From the NCBI GenBank assembly GCA_000708835.1, contig DF237095.1, positions 1-64,000 on the forward strand: a stretch of 64,000 bases of DNA, in the 5' to 3' direction. The translations under genes and the position numbers were made by a program. Source of the stretch: Klebsormidium nitens. Lineage: Eukaryota > Streptophyta > Klebsormidiophyceae > Klebsormidiales > Klebsormidiaceae. Shown here one piece after another: positions 37,152-49,315 of this stretch; the stretch's first letter is position 1; each line of letters opens with the position of its first letter. The notes under the pieces are model-generated. The model ran no database searches, had not been told where the DNA came from, and worked only from the letters and a program-made list of their open reading frames with translations.

Positions 37152-39244
37152 AGAGGGGCAACTGGAGCAGAGACCCGAGTTATTGGAATGGGCCGCGAGT
37201 GCGTGACCAACAAATCAATGAGCTTTTTATTGCAAGCGCAACGGTTAAAGAACGCAAGCCACAGTTGTCATCCTTTGAGAACGATTGAGTTACTGGAGAT
37301 ATTGTGCAGACTACTAATGGGCGATAGATAGACTGTCATTTGAGATTTGTTCGACTGCCTCACCGCCATTGTGTGTAAGTTTCTGTTTACCTGTTCCCAA
37401 GGAAAAAGTTAGTCAAAGGTAGCTATGTCGCTGACTAAAAAGCGAGTGTAACATGATCAGGAGCTAGAGTGGGTTTCTTTTGTCAGTGCAGCAACTAGGT
37501 TGCCTGATTCCGACAACTGTGCCAACCAGTCCGTACTCGACAACGAGAAAGGTCATCAAGAAACTTTAAAGTTCAAAGGTCGGAGAAGCGGAATTCGAGT
37601 TTCGTTTGATCCGACGTAGCTCGTTGTCGATTGCGATGGGCTCATCGGTAATTTTATGTGGTCGCATTGCTCTGGTCGTATATGCGATTAGGTTATATCT
37701 GAAAAGACTGGCTTTACTGGGATAAGAGGAGCGCATAAGCATTCACACGCACACTAACGAAAGTGTTTCGAATCTGGTCAGAAGCTTCATGATTCTGGCG
37801 ATTGCAGTCAAGTTTCGGATCTATTGTTTCGTTTCCAAGCGTAGATTGCACGTCCGTCCCCTCTGAAAAAACAGATCAGTTTGTATTCGCAACGGGCATA
37901 CGCTGTCACTCCGAATGCTCATGCGTCCGTTGAGTGATCGATTTATACCGCGCAACAGGCGGACGTGCCTGGCGGCAATGTATTGCATAAAGTTCCCTTT
38001 GGTAAGTGCACTCACAAAAAATTTGGGCGAATGCGATGCCGGAGGGACCATATTACCAGCCGCGAGTTCAAGTGTTCCATCATCAGTATATCATAGCTAG
38101 CTCTTTCGTGCTTTTTCTGAGCAATCAGACGTGCTAAAGCGTTCGACGTTTTTGGATCAACGGAAAGTTCCAGACGTACCGATCGAACCGATCTGTCTAA
38201 TGACTCCGGGTGCGCACAATGGGAATCTTGAAGGACCTGTAAATACAGTTAGCCTTTGACTTTTCATTTTTCATGGCCGCACGCGCGTATCTATCGTGAC
38301 CTGGCCCTGTGTGTACATACAAGTGCTTGCGTGACCGATCCAACATCTTGCGGTGTAGAAAATACTGACCTCGAGTCTTGTGCACGGCTCTGAGTCCGAC
38401 ATTGTGAGTATCTGGATTAACGCCCCAGCCCTTGATCGATAACGGTCGCTTTGCATGTTGACTGCGGTTCGGATGGAAAGAGCAGTCCGCTAACTGGGAG
38501 AGAACATCACCGCTCTCAGCTTCACGTGTCTCATAATGGTACGTGATGTACGGTAAGGCCCCAAAGTAACGTCTCATCGGGACCCGCAGCTGATGCCGTA
38601 ATGCTCAGCGGCTGCATCCTGCATGAGCGACTCGAGCCTGGTGCACATGATCATGCATGATGTCAAGTCGTACCTGGCTTCTGCACTCAAATAACAACGA
38701 GAAATGATAACAATCAAATCTTGCCAACAGATATGGAGCATTGAGTTTGTCGATATCAGCCGACGCTTGCGACTATACGCGTTCAATGGCCGAAGCTGAA
38801 ACCCAATCAATTACCATGCATGCGTTTCAAGATAGTCGTGCTGTATTCGCCGGCAGTGCAATACACGTCTTGTCATTGAGTTCATTGAATGCTTTTCTAA
38901 GTTGCCTCTGCCATGAATGAGGAAAGAGGTCACATGTCCAATCAGTCGAGCTTGGGTTGCCCGGCAGGAGGCACACAATTCCCGTTGCATGCAAGAGCTA
39001 TAGAAGTTAAGCACTCATGTAAGTTCGTGCAATGCAGAGATGCTCATTGAACAACGAATCGTCTGTACAAGCCGAACTGGCACTACGAGGATGCAATCAA
39101 GGACCTAGGGACATCGTCAATCACCTACTTAGTTTGAGTACCTACCCCGAAGACACGTGTTCTTTCTACTGTACTGTGTATTATATAGTCGGTACGCTGT
39201 TCACAAAACTACCAATCGATCGAGGACAAGTTAGGCAAAAGCTG
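37152..39244. other. intergenic region between convergent genes, nothing recognised
   Basis: About 2.1 kb between the kinesin stop and the 3' end of the two-TM glycoprotein-like gene. It has several short open frames on both strands (the longest about 126 codons at 38197-38577 minus) with no domain and no splice-supported extension. Confidence 0.5.
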
Positions 39245-41336
39245 TTACAGATAACCGGTCCCCAGTCCAGTAAACACACTGCCCTTCCGGTCCTCTGCAG
39301 CCTGGGTCGCAAAGTGCCATCTATACATAACCAGAGCGGAGCTGATGAGAATGGCCGCTAGAATGATTGCAACCTGGATTTCGAAACGCTGAACCTGCCC
39401 GGTCAGTGTCACCTTTGTCGACGCCAAAAGCGTGAAGCTCTCATAAGCCGCGACTTGGTTCAGAGAGGTGTGCACCCAGGAAGCCGTTGCGTGTTCATAC
39501 CGATGCGCGACCAGACCCCACAGATAGGCGATAGTCGCAACGTTTACTGAAAGGGCCTCCACGAGAGACCCCGCAAGACGGACCACAATGGTTACCCACG
39601 ACTTGTTGTCCGACAAAAAGGGAAGCCTGCTTTTGAAGGCATTCACACCGTAGCCCGCTGCAATACTCGCCACTGCGTTGCTGAGAGCGGAGTTCAGTGT
39701 GAAACGGCTCAGCAGGGCGACGATCTGAGCTCTGGCAGCTGCGATTGTGGACCCCTGATTTGAGGCATACGCAGATTGGATCGCGAGCGCCAGCAGACTC
39801 TTCACCAAGTCGCTGCCTAGGTTTACGGTGCCGTCGCCCACTATACCTTCGGAAGGATCCCTCTGCTTCAAAAGGCACGCGTCCCCGCTCCTCGGGTCCG
39901 CCATAATCTTGGTTGAGTTTGCCACGTGCACTAAACCATCCAGCTGCAACATCGACTGCGGCGAGAAGTGGAGATACGCTAGATCGGCGATTGCGGCGGC
40001 GCTCTCGGGGGAGAGATATCCCACAGTGTACCTCATCCCAAACGTGTTCTGCGCTGCGCTTGCTAACGTGGTGGTGTATGACTTGGCGCTGCACACGGGG
40101 TCATTGTTGCTCGTTATAAAGTTCCGTGTCTCCCCCAGACTGAAGAGCTGCGCCCAGTTCAAGTTGTTCGAACGAGGGCTGACCGTTTGTCTCATGCTGT
40201 ACGCACACCTCAGCTCATGGCCTGCTCCCCCGGCTTCGTCGCGTTGAAAGACGTAGATAAACTGAAAGGGTTTCGTACCATCAATATCATATGATTGAGG
40301 GTACATAACCCCAATATGGCTCCCTATAGAGCTGCGCGCAGTCCTCTTCCGCCATGTTGTTGAATTCTGGCAGCTTCCCCTGCCAGGCAAACGCCACGAG
40401 GAACCCGTTCCACCTAGCGCAAAATGCAGTTGTCCCGCCCAAGATGTAACTAGAGAGCGAAGGGACGACGCTCGTGGTGCCCGAGCAAACAGGGGTGTTA
40501 TTCAAGGGGGCATACGCGTTGAGGGTGGCCGTTGTCTGGAGGTTTTCCAGTGAGAGGGGGTTGTTCTGCTCCCCGATGAAACTCTGTGTGTCTATAGGCA
40601 AGCTGCTGAACTGCGCTGCTTGCTCCACATAGAGCTGAGTGTAGCTCAGGGGAAAGTGTATGCCTGTCGCAGCACTCTGAAGTTGGAAAGAGTCATTGAA
40701 GCTTTGACACTGGCTGCCACAATCTAGGAGCTGCGCGCTGGAGTATGAAGCGTTGTCGGCCGGGTTTGCAGGCGGCAATCCCACTTTCACCACGGCCTGG
40801 GCAAGGAGCACGTTGCACTCAATGCCTCCCTTGGTAGCTGCCGGCTCCACCCGTGTCTGGGCACACACAATGGGCATCATTCCCGTACCCAAGTAAGAAG
40901 GCTCCCCACTCAATCGTGCTGGCAACGCCTTGTTCATGGTTGCTGTGGCGTTGGTGTCCGCTCGATACGCGTAACCGTTCAAGCTCCCTTGTATGATATA
41001 CCGCAGCGTGCCATTGGCTCCATCGCTGGCCCGCCCGCCCCTCCCCAGAACTGCCGTGTTCAGCGTCGCCTGCTGACGATAGACCTTCTGCCAGTCGAGG
41101 ACGGTCACGGGGTCCTTATCGCCCAGATACTGCTGGATGTTGGACAGCGCATACCCCAAGTTCCACTCAAAGTAGGTCTGTCGCGCAGCTTTGCTGCCAA
41201 CCAACGCGGTCAGACTCCCGGCCTCTTGCACTTCAATAGCTATGACAGCACTTGTGAACAATATTGCCACCGTCAAAGCGCTACAGATGAGCTGAGGCCC
41301 CTGCCTCACTGCAGCGCATTGATGTGCAGCCGCCAT
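39245..41336 (-). CDS. two-TM secretory-pathway protein of unknown family, single exon with one frame break
   Basis: Two overlapping open frames on the minus strand (41336-40287 and 40390-39245) form one protein of about 690 residues if one base is skipped in the G4 run at 40312-40309. Before the break the frame reads REPYWG; after it, MYPQSYDIDGTKPF. The N-terminus has a hydrophobic segment, ICSALTVAILFTSAVIAIEV (about residues 17-36), and the C-terminus has VAIILAAILISSALVMY followed by a short polar tail. The long middle has many N-glycosylation sequons (NGT, NAT, NAS, NDS, NST, NKS) and paired Cys, consistent with a lumenal or extracellular domain held by two membrane segments. I do not recognise a family. 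The break could be a homopolymer sequencing error or a recent inactivating mutation. Confidence 0.65.
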
Positions 41337-41728
41337 GAGTGCCCTGATATTGCGCCGGCCAGAGCTCTCTCCTTCGGCACGTCGAGGTGCCCGGCCAGTG
41401 GTTGCAGCCAGACCTTTTGCTTGTGCCCTGGGCCTATAGGAACAGGTTGACTGCGTGCTGGCTCAAATGCAGCAGAAATGGGAACTCCCTCGGTTCACCG
41501 TTCAGATATGCTTTGCTGTGATTGGCTCAGTACGGACAGCTTATTTTAGGCGACAGACTCGGTCATCATAAACCGTTCGATTCTGTCGACTGGCCCCGAT
41601 CGGTGGTAGAAGATGCTTAGCTCCAACTTCGACGCCTCCTGCGTACCTTCGTCGCGCAACCTAGACCGGTAGTATTCACCGGTTCTCTACCCTCCGACCG
41701 TATGCTGGTGCCGACCAGAGCCTGTAGG

Positions 41729-41949
41729 AGCGGGGTCAAGGAGAATCAGTACTTTTGAGACCGGGGCCGGAGATGCTGTTGGAAGGGCTGACGTGGCGGG
41801 GTTTAGGGGCGAAACCCTGAGCTAGGCTTCTTTCGAACCAATCATAATTGGGAAGCCTCAGGTCAAAACCCTAGACCCCGCCACGTCACCCCTTCCAACA
41901 GTATCCCCGGCCCTCGGTCCCCAAATTACTGATTCTCCTTGACCCCGCT
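41729..41949. mobile_element. 221-bp foldback (long-TIR MITE) with 7-bp target duplication
   Basis: The first 80 or so bases (starting AGCGGGGTCAAGGAGAATCA) are repeated inverted at the right end with only a few mismatches, leaving a central spacer of about 60 bp. CTGTAGG flanks both sides (41722-41728 and 41950-41956), a likely target-site duplication. Long terminal inverted repeats with a 7-9 bp duplication suggest a Mutator- or hAT-like non-autonomous element; the superfamily is an inference. Confidence 0.85.
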
Positions 41950-42044
41950 CTGTAGGCACTTAAACCACCACCCAGACTTATATAATCGGGCAAACTAAAA
42001 TGCTGACGTGGCATAACTTGCCAACGGTCGTCGAGATCGTGAAA

Positions 42045-42440
42045 TTCAAACTGCGACTCTGGAGCGCATGTTCTTGAACACTCAAAATGGTGGCTCCTCC
42101 ACCTGGAATTTGTATCAAACCTTCACCAAATCCGGCGGTGTCAAGCCTGGTCGCCAGGAACAGGCCCCGTTGGGACGCGCTCCCTTTTCCAGCTCTTGAA
42201 AGCGTCAAAAACAAGGCCTGTAGGCCCTACAAGCTCCTCTCAGCTTATAGGAGCTATTTTTGGTGGTTTTGAGAGCTGAAAAGCTTGGCGCCTTCCTGCA
42301 AGGCCTCTTTGGAGCGACTAGGCTTGGCACCGCCATTAGAAAGCATGTTCTGGACATGCCCAGAGCTGGAGGAAGAGCCATTTTTAAGTGCCAAATGTGT
42401 GCGCCCCATGAGGAGAACTTGAACTTCAAGTTGAAGTTCA
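42045..42440. repeat. long imperfect inverted repeat (about 190-bp arms)
   Basis: The left arm (about 42045-42238) and right arm (about 42249-42440) are diverged inverted copies. For example, GGCGGTGTCAAGCCTGGTCG on the left matches the reverse complement GGCGGTGCCAAGCCTAGTCG on the right. The apex is a perfect 7-bp stem, AGCTCCT/AGGAGCT (42232-42238 and 42249-42255), with a 10-base loop. Transcribed, this would fold into one long hairpin. Confidence 0.7.
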
Positions 42441-42445
42441 AGTTC
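42415..42445. repeat. perfect 31-bp palindrome
   Basis: GAACTTGAACTTCAA (42415-42429), one central G, then the exact reverse complement (42431-42445). It sits at the right end of the long inverted repeat. Confidence 0.9.
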
Positions 42446-42603
42446 TGAAGCTGGCCGGCATCCCGGAAGGGTGGGTGGTGGTGCACACCGTAGGGCACGG
42501 TAGCTTGCGGGGATGGTCGGGACTCGGATGTTATTGTAGGATCGTTTCGAAGTTCGATGCCGCCGGTCGAAATTGTCGCGCGCCGACACACCACTTCTCA
42601 GTG

Positions 42604-43028
42604 CCGCATAAGGAATCTGAGCTTGGTGAGCGCTGGGCCTAGTTTTGACGCTCGCAAAGTTCCACGTCGGATCATCGGTACCGTGAATTGAGTCGCGTGG
42701 CATTATCTACGGCCGTCGCCGATTTTCGGAGGTTCAAAGTCGAATTTTCGGACTCGGCCGAGTCACTGCCACTGCCACTGACACTGGGCTAGGCTCGAGC
42801 CTAGCTAGGCTAGCTAGGCTAGCTACTGAGTAGCCAGTGTCCGGACTCCGAATTTTCCGGCGCGCCGAACTCAAACTTGATTAAATTTAGTCGCTAGTAC
42901 TGCAAATTTGAGGCTCGGATCCGCCGACCGGCCTGCCACGCGGCGAATCTCATGGTTCCGATGATCCGACGTGGAACGTTGCGAGCGTCAAAACTAGGCC
43001 CACTTTGAGAAATTAGATCCCTTATGCG
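42604..43028. mobile_element. foldback element with about 95-bp inverted ends
   Basis: The left arm (about 42604-42701) matches the reverse complement of the right arm (about 42935-43028). The best block is GGGCCTAGTTTTGACGCTCG at 42635, with roughly 90% identity over the inner 67 bp. The interior includes a small palindromic CTAGGCTAGCTAGGCTAGCT tract (about 42800-42822). No target duplication could be fixed because the outer ends are diverged. Confidence 0.7.
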
Positions 43029-43421
43029 CGTCCGGGCGGCCCGCCGGCCGGTCGGCTGCGCGGTCATACGGCGCCGGCCGCGGCGAGTCACCGCCCACGA
43101 CACAGTGCGCGCGTTGCGCGGTCCGATGCAGTGCAGGGATTCCGGGTTTGTATTCTAGGTTTGTACAAACCGCTTTGCTGATCGAGTGTACCTTGACAAG
43201 TCAGCACATGCAAAGCAGCAAAACGAGGGCCCCAGCAATCTGGAGAGCGCCCCGACTGACGCCCCGACTGACGCCATGAAAGGTTGCAGATGCAGACACA
43301 ATGCTAAGAGAGACCTGATACCGCCCTGTGTACTTTGAGCACCATGCTGCACGTAAGGGTGTGCGCGTCAACGTGACGAGCAAAACTTTTCCCTGACTGC
43401 GGCTGCAAACCGGTTGGAATC

Positions 43422-46400
43422 ATGGCCAGTCTCTTCTGCGGGCGTCCCTCTAGCAGCGCAAATGACGGGGGTTTCATGCCGGGAGAGGACAACATTTCAG
43501 ACGTGATTCCCGGAGAGACCAAGCAACTGATCGTCATCCCCGCCCGACGGAGACTGCGGCGGTCGAAGGGGCTGACGGCCAAAGCTTGGAGAAAGGCCTT
43601 TGACACCGAGGGGCGCCCCACTCATGTTGCAAAGCTGCTTGGCAAGGTGGGACCGAATAAGTGGTGTCAGTCGCCTCTTGTAAATCAGCTGGGCCTGCCT
43701 TACCAGGGCCGCTGGTTGGGGGTGGGACTTGAGGAGTGTCTGTGGAATGAGCTCGTCTGTCCTTTGTTTCGTCTTCTGTGACACCAGGTGAATGCAGCAG
43801 ATTTACCAAGAAGGAAAGTGTTTCTTACGAGGATCCTCAGCATTGTGGGGGCTGCAAGTAGATTGAAATTCTAAAAATCGCCAGCAGAGACAATTCACCG
43901 AGCAAAGTCACATAGGGATTCCTAGAGTTTTCAATATACTGGTTAAAGTCAATGCTAAGATTTCCAGTTTGAACCAGGTGCAACGAGGGGGAGTGAACCC
44001 GAGCATCCGACCAGAGGTCTGGGAGCTGCTGCTTGGAGTTTGGCCGGTGAACAGCACGGCAGAGGACCGGAGGGCTCTGCGGAGCAAGAGGAGGTTAGTG
44101 CTGGACAATAACATTACTTTTTCACTTACATTCATCCTATTTTTCAAATGTTAAGGCCTGCAACACTCAATGGTGTGTTGGCCCTTCATAGCCGAACGGT
44201 GGTTGGATGCGCCTCTGCAATGACACAGAAGATAAGACGAGTAAGGTGAGGTGCAAGGAACTCAAGATGCCTCAGTTCCGATGGTGTAGCTTATTGCAGC
44301 ATCCCGTCCACTTTTTTGCGTCCCAGCCTTGAGATCAAAGCGTTTTGACATGGCACATGTCCACTTGCTTCATCGCAGAAGATTCTTCCCCCTAAACCCA
44401 CTCATGGAAGACTGCCTGCCCCTCGGAAGCGGACCCCGTTTCTGGCTGCCTTGGATTCAGATAGTCTTGTGCAAACAACCGAAAAGCAAGTCAATAACAG
44501 ACTCAGGAGTCCTGTCACGTGATGTCCATGGGTCTTTCATACACGATTCAGCCATGATCAAAGAAAACAATAGATTCTTTCACTCACGAATCAGTCAAGT
44601 TCAAAGAAGAAACTGGAGAAGCAGCTCGGCACCCACTCCCAGTCACTTGCGAAGACCCAGATTCTGTGTCTCCGTCTCGTTGCATCTGACGTTCTCGTGG
44701 CTGACGTTCGCAGGCTGCTGTACGCGGAGGTCTTGGACCAGTGCCGGCAAATCCACCCTGGCATCGGGAGCGGAAAGCTGGCATATGCAGTGAACGATTC
44801 CCGCATTCTGGACGCGCGGACCAGCACGTCACCCGGGATTGTCAGTGGCACTGTTGCGTCATTCCCCAGGGAAAGCGAGGCGGAGGGACAGAACGATGGG
44901 GAAAGCAAGGAGGTGAGCATTCCTACCGCGGAGTCGCTTCACCAAGGCTTGATTAGGAGGGGTCAGTACCTTCGATGATATGATCGTAAGTTATCAGAGA
45001 CCGAAGACCAAAGGAGGGAATTGTGTCCAGGGTTTTTCCTTTCGAAGATTCCTCTCGAAAATTTCGAGCATCAGGAGAGCTCGTGGTGGATGCTCTAGGC
45101 TCACTTTCAGTTTTGTTTCCGTTGATAAAATGGATCAAGCAGCGCAAACAACAATTGGAAGACAATTCTGGTAGTCCTTCTGCGCACTCGCTATGCCCTT
45201 TTTCATCAGCTCAGCAATAAGACATCCCCGCTATCAATCTACGGTTTCTTACGGAAGCCCAAGATTGGTTGCAACATTGTCCAACGCTTGAAACCCTGCT
45301 TGAAGAGGCCATGTTTAAGGTTGTCCACTCGTCCACTTGAGGCGCTTTTATCACTGGACCTTTTCGAGAGGTTTCTCATTACCTTGCGCTCCCTTCTGTG
45401 CTTTCTTGATCGTTCTCACTTGACATTCTCTATTTGTTTGCAGTTGCCGAGGCCTCCCCGGAGGAGTCTGGAACGGGTCAGGATCGGCAGCCGCGCGGCA
45501 AACGAACTAGGCTGGGGGGCAAACTTCCTGTTTGCAATCGCCGAACGGAATGCAAAGGACGGGTTGTATGAAGCACAGCCGGCGCTCGATGTGTGGCTCG
45601 AATGGTACGTGGACGAAACTGTTGCAGAAGTTGGCTCGCAGACGGGGGGGGGCGGGACAACGAAGGAGAGTGTCGCAGGCACAGCTGCTGAGGAGGGGAC
45701 TTCGGTTAGGGAAATGTTTGATATTAACATAGAGAAGACTCGGGAGATAACCCCGGAAATAACCCCAGAACTGACGCCAGGCCGGAACATAGACAGAGTC
45801 CCGGAGTCAGTCCCGCAACAAGCCCCGGAAATGACTTGTAAAGAAACTTGCGAAATAGCTCCGGAGATCACTCCGGAAGTGGTTCCAGAAGTGGTTCCGG
45901 AAGTAACCCCAGACTTAACCCCGGCGCAAGCCTCAGAAATAACCCCAGCAACGACGTCCGGGTCAGCACTTACGGAAGAGAACATCGGAGGCCGTACTTT
46001 AGAACGGCCGTTTCATGCAGGGGCGGAGCCGGCAATTGTGGTTGCGAAAGGTCCCGGAAACGAACCACTCGTCGAAAACGGGCAGCAAGAGAACCAAGGG
46101 TCAAGTTCGTTACCCCCTAAACCAGCCGGTTTGGGCCGGGTTAAGACGATGGTCGCCGAGCTCGAACGGAGGGCGCAGGACGAGGCGCTCGAGGTGCAGG
46201 CGTCATTTTCGAAACGGCCCAAGGGCGCCAAGCTGGGGAAAGAAATGGCGGCGAAGTCGGTGCTCTCGGCGGCGTTGCTACGGGACGGGTCGGAAGGACG
46301 GAGTCTGTCAGGACCGAGTCAGAAGGAGGACATGCTGACGTCAGCAGCGGGGCGAGGGGAGAGCGACGGGGTGGTTGCGTCGTCACTGGACGGCCGAAAT

Positions 46401-49315
46401 GGGAGTGACGGACCAGAGCAAAAGTTAGCGGCAGGCGCTGCAAAAGGGGGGGCGGTGCTGACGTCAGCAGGAGAAGGGGAGGCGGGTGGGGCGGCAGAGG
46501 ATGGAGCTGCAGTGCTGACGTCAGCAGCTGGCTCTTCTGGAGGGGAAGGAGCGGAGCTGTGGTCCGCAGTTGCTCCTGTCGAAAATAAGGCGCCGGTGCT
46601 GACGACAGCATCTGAAAAGACGGCCGGCGGGGTACTTTATCGGGGGGCTTCCTTGGACGGGCTTGCCCCAGAGCCAGGCCCCCTGGGGAGAAGCAGGAGT
46701 GCAGCAGTTATCCTAACTTCTGCGGTTAGCGTTAACTCGGACACAAACCCAGGGGACGACGACTCGGTTGCGGGATACGGCACGCCAGGATCTCACTTCA
46801 CGACGTTCTCAACCGACGAGCGGTTTTTCACACCGGACCGGAGCCTGTCGGCGTTTTTGACGCCGATGTCGGCCGCTTATGCGACCCCTGACGAGGGCTT
46901 TTTCACACCAGAGCGGCTGGCAAGGAGCGCCTCTGCGTCGCCAGCGCTCTCAAGGGGCAGCGCCCGGAGTGTGAATAGACTTCCCCCGAGACCAAGCGAT
47001 TGGAACGCTAGAAAAGAGGGGCTTAGTGTAAGTGAGGGGACGGGTTCGACAACATTAGAGGGGCAGAGCGAGGCGGTGCCGGTGATTGAGCCAAGCACTG
47101 CGGACAGTGTAAGTACGGTCAAGCCTAATGTTGGGCCCTCGGAAAGGGGGGGTGAGAACGCAGGGGACAGTCAGGTTGGAGGAGAGTCGTCAGAGGGAGG
47201 AAGCGCGAGGCATGAGTTGGGGGAAGGTGTGAACAGCGGCTTGCTGGAACCGGTGGTGGTGCGCGAAAGCCGGCCACTCCACTCGCACATCCCGGAAGCA
47301 GGATCTGTGAGCCACCCCCAAAACTTGGAAGCATCGCAGATTGCGGACGATTCCGCAACTAGTAGTGCGGACGCTCCCCAGCTTTCTTCGGGTAAAGCGG
47401 AGCAGGGTGTGAATGGGCCCAAGAAGCGGGGTGTGAACGGGCCCGCCGAACTGCTGCTAGTGGTGGAGGACGGGAGTTCGCTGACCGCGCTGGGGCAGGG
47501 GCCCGTTCACACTTCCGCCGCTCAGCCCTTTGTCAGTCTCGGCTGGGCTAGCGTAACCCCTGCCGGTTTAACCATCAGGAAGACGGCGCAGGGGAGTGGA
47601 ATCCCGGGGCAAAAAGCCCCCCGGGTCGTGACGCGGAACAAGCGCCGGCTGTATGGGGGAGCCTCGGGGGAGAGCCCCGAGCGGCCAGAGGGCCCTTTAA
47701 ACATGACACCTGCTGGATTTTCAAGGGCGGAAAGTGCAGAAGATCGGCTGACAGGGCCCGAAGCCGAGAAAGCCGCCGAGTGGCTGTGGACGCTGCACCG
47801 GATCGTTGTCGACGTCGTGCGGACGGATCGGAACCTTGAGTTCTATGACGTCACCAGCAACGTGGCGCGCATGGCGGACATTCTGGCGGTGTACGCGTGG
47901 CTGGATCCGGAGGTCGGCTACTGCCAGGGGATGAGCGACCTGCTGTCGCCCTTCGTCGTGCTCTTCGAGGTATGTGTCTCTCCTTTTTCGATGTGAATAA
48001 TGCTTCCCCTTTTTGTCCGATCCTGCGACTCCGTAAAAGGGTCGACTCTGATTTGGAGGTGGGCTACTGCCGAGGATGAGCGACCTGCTTCGAAATACGT
48101 GGTGCTTTGAGGTAGTTCTTCTCCATTGTTTACCAGGAGAAAATCTTACTTTCATTTGATTCCTCCAAATGAAAATTCTCTGAATTCGCTGCTGCCAGAG
48201 TTACCCGCTGTCGCTCCTTGCGGTGCTCATTGAAGTGCCTTCCCCGACGTGTCTTACTCATCATCTTTCTCCTCTCCGTTCTGGCCCGCCTGCCGCTTCT
48301 TTGCATTTTCGACTCAGGTCGATATAAGAGGTTCGTCTCCCTTTTGGGTCAATCGCGAGAACGACTCAACAGTGCTTCTCAAAATTTGCTCCGATCCCTC
48401 CGTAAACCTCTGTGCAGGATGATGCGGACGCGTTCGGGTGCTTTGCCCCGCTCATGCGCCGCGTGCGTCACAACTTCGGCATGCCCGTATTTGCGGGCGT
48501 GCTCCGGCAGGACTCTTTATGATCCAAGACCCTACACTCACAACCTGAAACCCTTCAAAATCTTTGCAGGATGACGCCGACGCCTTTTGGTGCTTCGCCC
48601 GGCTCATGCGCCGCGTGCGCCACAACTTCGGCAAGCGCGCCGCCGTGGGCGCACTACGCTTGCTTGACCCAAAATCTTTTTGATTCTTAGAAGTTCTGAA
48701 GTTTATATCTTTGACTCTTAACCCCATATCGTGCAGGATGATGCGGACGCGTTTTGGTGCTTCGCCCGGCTGATGCGCCGCATGCGCCACAACTTCGGCA
48801 TGCGGGGCCCCGTGGGCGTGCTCCGCCAGCTGGACCGCCTGCGCGAGATTGTCGCGGCCACCGATCCGACGGTCGGGGAGCACTTGCGCGCCGCAGAAGC
48901 CGACAACTTTCTCTTCGCGTTCCGCATCCTTCTCGTAATGTTTCGACGAGAGCTTAGTTTCAGTCAGGTGCTCACGCTTTGGGAGATGCTCTGGGCGGCG
49001 GACTTTGATCTGGAAAAGGGCGGAGCAGAAGAGGCGCTTTTCGGGGGGGTAAGGGATTCGGGGCTCGCCGAGGGGGGAAAGGAGGAGGGCGGGGAAGGGG
49101 GGGGGTGCGAGGACGAGTTGTGCGTGTTTTGCGTGGCCGCGATTTTGCACCATAACCGCACGAGGTTGAGGAAAGAGGTGCGCGAAATGGACGATGCGGT
49201 GAAGCTATTCAACGCAATGGAGTTGAGAGTAGATGTGCGCAGCTGCGTTGAGCGCGCGATCAAGCAGAGAAAAGCGTTTTGGCGCAAGACCGAGAAGAAG
49301 GCGAAAGTGATCTAG
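43422..49315 (+). CDS. plant-type TBC-domain Rab GTPase-activating protein, five exons, 1,214 aa
   Basis: Exons 43422-43646, 43978-44093, 44714-44912, 45444-47969 and 48737-49315; all phases agree. TBC proteins accelerate GTP hydrolysis on Rab GTPases with an Arg and a Gln finger. Visible motifs: GGVNPSIRPEVWELLLG (about 79-95), the Arg finger IVVDVVRTDR (IxxDxxR, Arg about 973), the Gln finger GYCQGMSDLLSPF (YxQ, Gln about 1008), then DADAFWCFARLMRRMRHNF and FRILLVMFRRELSF, matching the land-plant GAP family. Between the first TBC block and the Arg finger lies an insert of about 700 low-complexity residues (about 255-955). It has EITPE/EVVPE-type repeats (about 45740-45950) and repeated VLTSAAG blocks, and it is encoded within one 2.5-kb exon. 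The insert is far longer than anything I know in plant homologues of about 400-550 residues. A Glu/Gly-rich stretch also interrupts the C-terminal part (49020-49115). Confidence 0.88.
48053..48117 (+). repeat. decayed copy of the 3' end of TBC exon 4 (Gln-finger segment)
   Basis: About 85 bp after the donor at 47969, the segment encoding EVGYCQGMSDLL is repeated with changes (GAGGTGGGCTACTGCCGAGG), including an in-frame stop (TGA). It ends in TTTGAGGTAG like the true exon end CTTCGAGGTATG. Confidence 0.85.
48417..48662 (+). repeat. two decayed copies of the 5' end of TBC exon 5
   Basis: Copies at about 48417-48495 and 48568-48662 precede the intact exon at 48737. Each starts at GCAG followed by GATGAYGCSGACGC and the sequence for FARLMRRMRHNFG, then diverges. 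The period is about 150-170 bp, as in the kinesin arrays. Confidence 0.9.

Larger units (their letters stand above)
41337..43421. other. divergent intergenic region filled by foldback elements
   Basis: About 2.1 kb between the starts of the two-TM protein gene (minus) and the TBC gene (plus). Most of it is taken up by three inverted-repeat elements listed separately. Open frames within it are by-products of the repeats. Confidence 0.55.

Noticed and set aside
46141-46611. Minus-strand ORF in the TBC insert
   Set aside because: Antisense shadow of the low-complexity insert; no splice context or domain.
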